A stretch of 5,117 bases of DNA from assembly GCA_024641225.1 (NCBI GenBank), contig JAHEDN010000237.1, positions 1 through 5,117 on the forward strand, in the 5' to 3' direction. Position 1 is the first letter of the stretch, and every line of letters begins with the position of its first letter. The translations under genes and the position numbers were made by a program. This DNA comes from Burkholderiales bacterium. GTDB lineage: Bacteria; Pseudomonadota; Gammaproteobacteria; Burkholderiales; Burkholderiaceae_F. Under the pieces are notes generated by a model that saw only the letters and a list, made by a program, of their open reading frames with translations, was not told where the DNA came from and ran no database searches. Of this stretch, positions 1 through 5,117 are shown piece after piece.

Positions 1-2
1 TG

Positions 3-1127
3 CAGCAGCAGCGCGGTGCGGGCGCGCGAGCATCGCTGCGCGCGCACGGCGGCGCGTTCGCCGCTGGCGTAGTGCTGTGCTGCGTGCTGCTGGCGGCATT
101 GCTCATCGCGCTGCGGGCGGCGGGCGCGCAGCTCGGTTGGGGTTTTCAGCTGCAGACGCCGTGGGTGATCGCGGCGCTCATGTTGTTGTTCTTCGTCATC
201 GGGCTGAATCTGCTCGGCGCCTTCGAATTCACCTTTGGCGGAGCGCTGGCCTCGAGCGGCACTGCGCAGCGCCTGCAGGGTGATCACCTCGGAGGAAGCT
301 TCGCCACCGGGCTGCTGGCGGTGGTGATCGCGGCGCCGTGCACGGCGCCGTTCATGGGTGCTGCACTCGGCTATGCGATCACACAACCGGCGCCTGTCGC
401 GTTGGCGGTCTTCGCAGCGCTGGGCCTCGGCATGGCGTCTCCGTATGTCGCCTTGACCTGGATGCCGGCGCTGGTCGACCGGCTGCCGCGGCCCGGCGCG
501 TGGATGCAGCGATTCAAACAGGTGATGGCCTTCCCGATGTTTGCCACCTGCGTCTGGCTGATATGGGTGCTGGCGCAGCAGGTGGGCATCGATGCTGCTG
601 CGCTGGTGCTCGGCGGCTTGGTCCTCGTGGCGTTCTGTGCATGGGCCCTGGGGCTGGCGCAGGGAGGAGCCCAGCGCTGGCGCTGGGTCGCGCTGGCCGC
701 CGCGCCGCTGGCGCTGTACGCGGTCTTCGGCGCGACATGGCCTGGCACGACCGAGCCGCCTCGTGACGCGGCGCGGGTGGGCGAAGCACAGGGCTGGCAG
801 GCCTGGAGTCGCGCGGAGCAGGATGCCCAACTCGCTGCGGGCAAGCCGGTGTTCGTTGATTTCACCGCAGCGTGGTGCGTGACGTGCCAGGCCAACAAGC
901 GGCTGGTGCTCAGCCGCGACTCGGTGAAGACTGCTCTCGCGCAGCGCGGCGTGACGATGCTGCGTGCCGACTGGACCAACCGGGACGACGAGGTCACCCG
1001 CGAGCTGGCGCGCTTCAACCGCAACGGCGTGCCGCTCTACGTGCTCTACGACCGCGGAGGCGCGCCCCACGTGCTGCCGGAACTGCTTACCGAACGCATC
1101 GTGCTCGATGCGCTGGCCCGCCTCTGA
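3..1127 (+). CDS. DsbD-family protein-disulfide reductase, C-terminal part (5' end outside window)
   Basis: The reading frame is open from the left edge to the TGA at 1125-1127 (374 codons visible), so the true start lies upstream. The visible part begins inside the membrane domain. Several hydrophobic segments follow, including one with the motif AAPCTAPFMG, whose Cys (codon 339-341, fragment residue 113) matches the second redox-active membrane cysteine of DsbD (C285 of the E. coli protein). The partner cysteine and the periplasmic N-terminal domain must lie outside the window. From about fragment residue 280 there is a periplasmic thioredoxin domain with the active site WCVTC (cysteines at 876-878 and 885-887) and a likely cis-proline in NGVPLYVLY. 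In this family, electrons from cytoplasmic thioredoxin cross the inner membrane by cysteine exchange and reduce periplasmic thiol proteins. The redoxin gene 23 bases downstream is a plausible client. The family is clear. Whether it is classical DsbD or a ScsB-like relative cannot be decided without the N-terminus. Confidence 0.93.
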   Translation, partial: QQQRGAGARASLRAHGGAFAAGVVLCCVLLAALLIALRAAGAQLGWGFQLQTPWVIAALMLLFFVIGLNLLGAFEFTFGGALASSGTAQRLQGDHLGGSFATGLLAVVIAAPCTAPFMGAALGYAITQPAPVALAVFAALGLGMASPYVALTWMPALVDRLPRPGAWMQRFKQVMAFPMFATCVWLIWVLAQQVGIDAAALVLGGLVLVAFCAWALGLAQGGAQRWRWVALAAAPLALYAVFGATWPGTTEPPRDAARVGEAQGWQAWSRAEQDAQLAAGKPVFVDFTAAWCVTCQANKRLVLSRDSVKTALAQRGVTMLRADWTNRDDEVTRELARFNRNGVPLYVLYDRGGAPHVLPELLTERIVLDALARL

Positions 1128-1142
1128 ATCGATCGAATGTCC

Positions 1143-1147
1143 GGGAG
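1143..1147 (+). promoter_or_regulatory. Ribosome binding site of the redoxin gene
   Basis: GGGAG lies in the 23-base gap after the DsbD-like stop. It is 3 bases from the ATG at 1151 and 6 bases from the adjacent in-frame ATG at 1154, so the second ATG has the better spacing. The choice changes the protein by one residue. No promoter is visible in the short gap, which fits co-transcription with the upstream gene. Confidence 0.6.
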
Positions 1148-1150
1148 CCA

Positions 1151-1762
1151 ATGATGCTGCGACGTGCCTTTCTTGCCCTTGCCTTGACGATTGCCGTGCC
1201 GCTGCCTGCGCTGGCTCAGCCCAGCCCCGGTCAGCCGGCGCCCGCGTTCTCGCTGACCGATCTCGATGGCCGCAAGGTGGCGCTGACCGATCTGCGTGGC
1301 AAGTACGTCGTGCTGGAGTGGACCAACCCGGGCTGTCCGTTCGTGCAGAAGCACTACGGCAGCGGCAACATGCAGTCGCTGCAGAAGCGGTTCACGGCCG
1401 AGGGCGTGCAGTGGATCGTCATCAACTCGACCGCCGTCTCGCACTCCGACTACCTGAAGCCGGCCGAACAGAAGTCCTGGCTGCAGAAGCAGGGCGCGGC
1501 GGCCTCGGTCGCCGCGCTCGATCCCGAAGGAACGGTTGGTCGCGCGTACGGTGCGAAGACCACGCCGCACATGTACGTGATCGACCCGAACGGCGTGCTC
1601 GTCTACGCCGGCGCCATCGACGACAAGCGCAGCACCAATCCGGCCGACGTGAAGACAGCGAACAACTATGTCGTGCAGGCGTTTGCCGAACTGCGCGCCG
1701 GCAAGCCGTTGTCGGCACCGTCGACGACAGCGTACGGATGCACGGTCAAGTACGGCTCCTGA
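1151..1762 (+). CDS. Secreted thioredoxin-like redoxin (AhpC/TSA-type fold)
   Basis: A 203-residue protein with a signal peptide: MMLRR, a hydrophobic stretch, then a signal peptidase I site PALA|QPSP after residue 22. The mature part opens with the typical redoxin segment PAFSLTDLDG and continues to VLEWTNPGCPFVQKHYG, where the active-site Cys is residue 62. The motif has one cysteine (GCPF) instead of the CxxC of thioredoxin. The segment TTPHMYVIDP carries the likely cis-Pro strand. The only other mature cysteine is C197 near the C-terminus (YGCTVKY), which from memory is a conserved feature of this redoxin subfamily and could act as a resolving cysteine. A role as a periplasmic thiol peroxidase or reductase fed by the DsbD-like protein encoded just upstream is inferred from fold and context; the substrate is unknown. 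The ORF runs open further upstream, but the signal peptide and the GGGAG site place the start at 1151 or 1154. Confidence 0.9.
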   Translation: MMLRRAFLALALTIAVPLPALAQPSPGQPAPAFSLTDLDGRKVALTDLRGKYVVLEWTNPGCPFVQKHYGSGNMQSLQKRFTAEGVQWIVINSTAVSHSDYLKPAEQKSWLQKQGAAASVAALDPEGTVGRAYGAKTTPHMYVIDPNGVLVYAGAIDDKRSTNPADVKTANNYVVQAFAELRAGKPLSAPSTTAYGCTVKYGS

Positions 1763-1773
1763 CCGGTCACGGT

Positions 1774-3249
1774 TCACCCGTTCGCATACACCCACTGCAG
1801 CAGTGCGTCGTGCGCGGCCCGGCCGCCGCGGGCGTTGGGGTGGTTGATCATCGCCACCACGGCGTAGCGTCGGCCGCTGGAGGCGTGCACGTAGCCGGCA
1901 ATCGCGCGCACGTCGACGAGAAGCCCGGTCTTGATGTGCGCGTTGCCCGCCGCTCCGCTGCGCTTGCGCATCGTGCCGTCCACGCCGACCAGCGGCAGGG
2001 ACGCCATCAGTTCCGGCATCAGGGGGCTCGCGAAGGCGTGGCGAAGCATGCGTGCGAGGCTGGCGGCTGAGATGCGCGCGTTGCGCGACAGCCCCGAGCC
2101 GTTCTCCAGCACCAGTTCGGGAATCGCCAGTTGATGACTTTCGAGCCAGGCGCGGAGGGCTGCCTCGGCGCGTGTCGCGCTGGCAGCTTGCTTTCCGCCC
2201 TGGTTGGCGAGCGTCAGGTAGATCTGCCTTGCCATCACGTTGTTGCTGAACTTGTTGACGTCGCGGATCACTTCGGACAGCGGCGCCGATTCGTGCACCG
2301 CGACCAGGCGTGCGTCGTCGGGCACCGAACCTTCGCGCAGCGTGCCGGTCCAGACGCCGCCGGCACCCTGCCACAGCGCACCGAACGCCGCGGAGAAGTA
2401 GCGGCTGTGATCGAGCAGGGACAGGTGCCACGACCGCTCGCCGCAGGCGAGCGGGAATTCGCCGCGGAATTGAGGCGACATTGGATCCGAAAAATCGGCT
2501 TTCAGGCGTCCGCGCCAGTCGCCGCAGGGACCGTTCACTGCGCGCACTTTCTCGGGCAGCTTCATCCCGGCCATGGCTGGCGTGGCGATGACGCGCGCGC
2601 TGCGACTCCCGGAGTCGGGAACGAAGTCGAACCTGATCGCCTTGAAGTTCAGCAGCAGTGCGTCTGGGCCGGTGTTGTATGGCCGCAGAAGCTCGCCGTC
2701 GAACTCGCCGGGGTCGTGAGAGTCCACGTCAAACGCCGAGCGGTCGAGCACCAGATCGCCGCGGACCTCGCGAATGCCATAACCCCGGATGCGCTGGATC
2801 ATCAGCCACAGGCTCTCGATCACCAGTTTCGGGTCGCCGCTGCCGCGTACGACGAGGTCGCCCTCGAGCACATCGCTGTTCAGCGCGCCGGTGGCGAAGA
2901 CTTCGGTGCGCCACCTGAACGCCGGCCCGAGCAGGTCCAGTGCCGCATAGGTCGTGACCAGCTTCATCGTCGAGGCCGGGTTCATCGGCTGCGACTCGTT
3001 CGATTCGATCACGACGCCGCCCGGGGACAAGGGCAGTACCACGATCGAAGATGACGAAGCAGGAATCTCCGCGCTGCGCAGCGCCGCGCGGACCGCCTCG
3101 GGCACCTGCCGCTGGGCCTGCTCGTCCTGCGCCGGCGCCGAACCGGCGGACAGGGCGATGACAGCGAGAACTGCCAGGATTGCGCAGCGCGCGGCTTTCG
3201 GTGCGACTGCCAGACTCTGGCGCAGCGAACAGGCGAGGAGCGCGACCAT
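1774..3249 (-). CDS. dacB: D-alanyl-D-alanine carboxypeptidase/endopeptidase, PBP4 type (peptidase S13)
   Basis: A 491-residue low-molecular-mass class C penicillin-binding protein that cleaves the terminal D-Ala of peptidoglycan stem peptides and/or D-Ala-mDAP crosslinks in the periplasm. All three catalytic motifs are present: SxxK as STMK (S93, K96), SxN as SNN (335-337) and KTG at 440-442. The family segment ENGSGLSR is at about 382-389. The N-terminus has a basic region and a hydrophobic stretch (about 23-36), with a likely cleavage after SAPA at residue 40. The large insert between the first two motifs (about 125-310) is the usual extra domains of this family, so the gene looks full length and intact. 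The mature protein has exactly two cysteines, C242 and C269, which could form a disulfide. ATG 3249 is the only start before the signal peptide, although no Shine-Dalgarno sequence precedes it. The gene follows cnoX by 34 bases, so translational coupling is possible. It ends 11 bases from the convergent redoxin gene. Confidence 0.95.
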   Translation of the reverse strand: MVALLACSLRQSLAVAPKAARCAILAVLAVIALSAGSAPAQDEQAQRQVPEAVRAALRSAEIPASSSSIVVLPLSPGGVVIESNESQPMNPASTMKLVTTYAALDLLGPAFRWRTEVFATGALNSDVLEGDLVVRGSGDPKLVIESLWLMIQRIRGYGIREVRGDLVLDRSAFDVDSHDPGEFDGELLRPYNTGPDALLLNFKAIRFDFVPDSGSRSARVIATPAMAGMKLPEKVRAVNGPCGDWRGRLKADFSDPMSPQFRGEFPLACGERSWHLSLLDHSRYFSAAFGALWQGAGGVWTGTLREGSVPDDARLVAVHESAPLSEVIRDVNKFSNNVMARQIYLTLANQGGKQAASATRAEAALRAWLESHQLAIPELVLENGSGLSRNARISAASLARMLRHAFASPLMPELMASLPLVGVDGTMRKRSGAAGNAHIKTGLLVDVRAIAGYVHASSGRRYAVVAMINHPNARGGRAAHDALLQWVYANG

Positions 3250-3283
3250 GCGGCGAGAATACTGCCGCGCGGCTGCGCCACCG

Positions 3284-4144
3284 CTAACGGTTCAGCAGCG
3301 CGGCGAGCCGTCGCCTGAACGACGACACGAGCGGCGCCTGCTCGGCCGCCAGATCGAACACCGACAGCATCGTGCGCCGACCGATGTCGTCGCGGAAATT
3401 GCGGTCACGCTCGACGATCGCCAGCAGTTGCTCCAGTGCGGGTTCGAAGTTGCGCCGCGCAATGTGCTGGTTGGCGAGATCGAGCCGTGCCTGCAGGTCG
3501 GCCGGGTTGGCCGCGATGTGCGCCAGCAGCACCTCGGCGTCGGGCAGTTCGGCCGCGCGGCGTTGGCTCTCCAGCTGCGTATTCAGTGCGATCCAGCGCG
3601 GCTCCAGCTTGCCCGCCGCAGAGACGCCGGCAAGGTTCTCCGCGGCTTCATCAAGACGGCCGTCGTCGGCCGAATGCTCCAGAAGTAGTTGTGTCAGGTC
3701 CAGCCTGGCGGCGTCGCGTTGCGGATCGATTGCGACGGCTGCGCGCAGCGCGCGCGCGGCGCCGCTTGTGTCGCCCCCAGCGAGCAGGTGCTGCGCCTTG
3801 CGGCGCTCGATCTCTGCCGGATCCGGCAGCAGACGGCTGATGAACTGGCGCAACGCTTCCGCGGGCAGCACGCCCACGAACGAATCGACCGCCTGGCCGT
3901 CGACGAAGGCGACGACATACGGAATGCTGCGCACGCCGAAGCGGGCGGCGAGTTCCTGATTCTCGTCAACGTTGAGTTTGACGACCTTCAGCCTGCCCTT
4001 GTGCTCGGCCTCGGCCGCGGCCAGTACCGGGGAAAGCGTGCGGCACGGGCCGCACCAGGGAGCCCAGAAATCGACCAGCACCGGCGCCTGGCGCGACGCC
4101 TCGATCACGTCGACGGTGAAGCTTTGCTGCGTAGTGTCCAGCAT
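3284..4144 (-). CDS. cnoX: Thioredoxin-TPR co-chaperone (CnoX/YbbN family)
   Basis: A 286-residue cytoplasmic protein with no signal peptide; E. coli YbbN/CnoX is of nearly the same length. Residues 1 to about 108 are a thioredoxin domain with VLVDFWAPWCGPC (C31 and C34) and a cis-Pro in RSIPYV (P75). The rest, about 115-286, is alpha-helical TPR-like sequence, with repeats visible as AQHLLAGGDTSGAARALRAA and NQHIARRNFEPALEQLLAI. In this family the protein holds unfolding clients, protects their cysteines by mixed disulfides and passes them to DnaK or GroEL. The E. coli protein lacks a CxxC, whereas this one has a complete WCGPC, like the Caulobacter form, so oxidoreductase activity is expected. 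The start is set at ATG 4144 rather than the in-frame ATG at 4192 because a near-consensus AGGAGG precedes 4144 at 6 bases and the thioredoxin fold begins there. The dacB gene follows after 34 bases, probably in the same transcript. Confidence 0.93.
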   Translation of the reverse strand: MLDTTQQSFTVDVIEASRQAPVLVDFWAPWCGPCRTLSPVLAAAEAEHKGRLKVVKLNVDENQELAARFGVRSIPYVVAFVDGQAVDSFVGVLPAEALRQFISRLLPDPAEIERRKAQHLLAGGDTSGAARALRAAVAIDPQRDAARLDLTQLLLEHSADDGRLDEAAENLAGVSAAGKLEPRWIALNTQLESQRRAAELPDAEVLLAHIAANPADLQARLDLANQHIARRNFEPALEQLLAIVERDRNFRDDIGRRTMLSVFDLAAEQAPLVSSFRRRLAALLNR

Positions 4145-4235
4145 GGTGCACCTCCTGCCCTGCCATGTCTGGGCGGACCGGCGCTGGCACAAGGGGTGCA
4201 GCGTCGCAGCGCGGGCTGGCGACTTGGGCGCGGGC
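4145..4235 (-). other. Intergenic spacer between the Cas6e-like gene and cnoX
   Basis: This 91-base gap holds the AGGAGG site of cnoX. It is long enough to contain a promoter for cnoX-dacB, but I see only a poor sigma-70-like candidate (TTGTGC, 17 bases, GACATG on the coding strand), too weak to annotate. No clear terminator hairpin with a T-run follows the Cas6e-like stop. Whether the three minus-strand genes form one transcript therefore stays open. Confidence 0.4.
4151..4156 (-). promoter_or_regulatory. Strong Shine-Dalgarno of cnoX
   Basis: The + strand reads CCTCCT, giving AGGAGG on the coding strand, 6 bases before ATG 4144. It is the best ribosome binding site in the window and decides the start of the thioredoxin-TPR gene, excluding the 16-residue longer form that starts at 4192. 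It points to strong independent translation initiation even if transcription comes from further upstream. Confidence 0.85.
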
Positions 4236-4832
4236 TCAGGCCATCAGCTGCATCAGCCCGAGGCCGGCACGGCGGTGGTGGCCGAAACCCTGGCTGATGC
4301 GCCGCTTGAACTCCTCGGGCTCGGCGACTTCGAGGGCTCCCTCGACCTGAGCGTAGTCGATCCTGACTTTCTGGCGACGGTGGCTGAACCGCAGCGCCTG
4401 CATCGATACGTCAAGCATGAGCGGGGTGAACCCGTACCTGGCGGCGTTGGCTCTCAGCCAGGCTTCGACTTCCTGGCTGTCGGCGTACGGCTCGATCGCC
4501 TTGTCACCGCCGTCCATGGTGACCCGGCCGGCGCAAACCTGCAGGGTGAACCGGTACATCAGGCCCTCGGCGAGCTGGATGACGATGCGCTTGGGTTCGA
4601 GCGCACTGACTGCAGTTGCCGGCCAGCGTGTCCACGGCGCGGCCGACTGCACCCAGTAGCGTCCGGCAATCGCGCTGTCGGCGCGAAAGAGGAATTCGCC
4701 TTCCCCCGCTTTCTGACCGAATACGTCCGCCAGTTCACGGTGCGCGGTGACCGGGTCGGTGTCCGGGGCGAACGCGACCGCGGTCTCGAAGAATTCAAGC
4801 GCCGGGATTTCCAGCCGAGTGAAGCTCAGCAC
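4236..4832 (-). CDS. Cas6e/CasE-like CRISPR RNA endoribonuclease, apparently stand-alone
   Basis: With the GTG start at 4832 the protein is 198 residues; E. coli Cas6e (CasE/Cse3) is 199. Order of features: an N-terminal strand VLSFTRLEIP like the family opening; DPVTAHRELADVFG, whose His31 aligns with the catalytic His20 of E. coli Cas6e (DLYQLHQGLWHLFP); FLFR (47-50) aligning with FLFH; a basic stretch RFSHRRQKVR (148-157); VEGALEV (163-169) aligning with FEGVLTI; and a C-terminal glycine-rich RAMP loop GFGHHRRAGLGLM (182-194) aligning with GIGPAKSMGCGLL. Cas6e cuts CRISPR repeats in pre-crRNA and stays in Cascade. The Tyr three residues before the catalytic His in known enzymes is Val28 here. 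An upstream in-frame GTG at 4901 would add 23 residues that do not resemble the family. Neither start has a convincing Shine-Dalgarno. No other cas gene or repeat array is in the window. Family assignment rests on alignment from memory and is fairly secure; present function is unknown. Confidence 0.8.
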   Translation of the reverse strand: MLSFTRLEIPALEFFETAVAFAPDTDPVTAHRELADVFGQKAGEGEFLFRADSAIAGRYWVQSAAPWTRWPATAVSALEPKRIVIQLAEGLMYRFTLQVCAGRVTMDGGDKAIEPYADSQEVEAWLRANAARYGFTPLMLDVSMQALRFSHRRQKVRIDYAQVEGALEVAEPEEFKRRISQGFGHHRRAGLGLMQLMA

Positions 4833-5117
4833 CGAATGAATGAATCCCGAGCGCCGTGTCAGCGTGCGTTTGAAGGCACCGTTTCCGCCGAAAAAGCCCA
4901 CGATCGACTGTCTTCCAGGTAGGCGACACGGCGGCTACCCGCGGGTCGCGGATCGCCGCGAATGCGGCGACTGGGCGCAAGCGTGCCGCAGCCGCCGCAT
5001 GACGGGAAGCGGCCGCGTGGATTAGTCCCACACCATGACCGCACCGCGCGCGAGGGACCGGCCCCACCGGCGCCTGCGGGCACCGGCCGCAATCGCCCAC
5101 CGATGACGACGGGTAAT
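4833..5117. other. Right-edge region without an identifiable gene; possible 3' end of a minus-strand gene
   Basis: Upstream of the Cas6e-like gene I recognise no protein, RNA or repeat. On the minus strand one frame is open from the right edge to a TAA at 5022-5024 (32 codons, arginine-rich, ending GAVMVWD). This could be the C-terminus of an upstream gene, but it is too short to identify and GC-rich DNA often gives such frames by chance. If it is real, about 190 bases would separate it from the Cas6e-like start at 4832, leaving room for a promoter, though I see no good -35/-10 pair. Other small frames here look like composition-driven noise. Confidence 0.3.

Noticed and set aside
1251..1293. 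13-base direct repeat CGCTGACCGATCT, 30 bases apart
   Set aside because: It encodes the two LTDL segments in the redoxin N-terminal hairpin, a normal feature of the family, so protein constraint explains it.
1046..2431. Long minus-strand open frame (461 codons) across the redoxin and the dacB 3' end
   Set aside because: It overlaps two well-supported genes in another frame, is very rich in Arg/Ala/Gly, and has no recognisable domain; it is a product of high GC content.
2603..2617. Perfect inverted repeat, 7-base arms around one base (CGACTCC C GGAGTCG)
   Set aside because: It lies inside dacB coding sequence, has a one-base loop and no T-run, and is likely by chance in GC-rich DNA.
3250..3283. 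Promoter or ribosome binding site between cnoX and dacB
   Set aside because: The 34-base gap has neither a Shine-Dalgarno nor promoter-like hexamers; only a short GC palindrome (GCCGCGCGGC-like) is present.
3972..4922. Plus-strand open frame of 316 codons opposite cnoX and the Cas6e-like gene
   Set aside because: It is antisense to genes with clear family motifs and shows no domain of its own. The same applies to the plus-strand frame 2131-3054 opposite dacB.
4795..5100. Minus-strand open frame of 101 codons overlapping the Cas6e-like N-terminus
   Set aside because: Low-complexity Ala/Arg/Gly composition, no motif, and it overlaps the better-supported Cas6e-like frame.
4145..5117. CRISPR array next to the Cas6e-like gene
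   Set aside because: I looked for repeated ~28-base units with regular spacing in the gap before cnoX and in the right-edge region and found none.

Overview
The window is GC-rich chromosomal DNA, tightly packed and with strong GC bias at third codon positions. The PBP4-type peptidase, the thioredoxin-TPR protein and the DsbD-like protein all look like those of Betaproteobacteria, most likely the order Burkholderiales or a relative. This is judged from sequence style, not from a search. No transposase, integrase, tRNA, rRNA or CRISPR array is visible.

There are five supported genes in two convergent groups. On the + strand, the 3' part of a DsbD-family membrane thiol:disulfide reductase (left edge to 1127) is followed after 23 bases by a secreted redoxin (1151-1762). 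This is probably a two-gene operon moving reducing power to the cell envelope. Only 11 bases separate it from the end of a minus-strand group. Read in the direction of transcription, that group is a Cas6e-like RNA endoribonuclease (4832-4236), a CnoX/YbbN-type thioredoxin-TPR co-chaperone (4144-3284) and a D-alanyl-D-alanine carboxypeptidase/endopeptidase of the PBP4/DacB type (3249-1774). The cnoX and dacB genes are 34 bases apart and probably co-transcribed. The Cas6e-like gene lies 91 bases upstream of cnoX, and cnoX has its own very strong ribosome binding site.

Four of the genes are housekeeping: three thioredoxin-fold proteins and one peptidoglycan hydrolase, with envelope thiol chemistry as the common theme. 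The outlier is the Cas6e-like protein. It carries the hallmarks of the type I-E crRNA-processing nuclease (N-terminal RAMP motif, candidate catalytic His, C-terminal glycine-rich loop), yet no other cas gene and no repeat array is present in the window, and its neighbours are housekeeping genes. It may be an orphan or repurposed RNA-processing enzyme, and it is the part of the window most worth following up. The last ~280 bases (4833-5117) hold no gene I can identify. They may include the last 32 codons of a minus-strand gene that enters from beyond the right edge.
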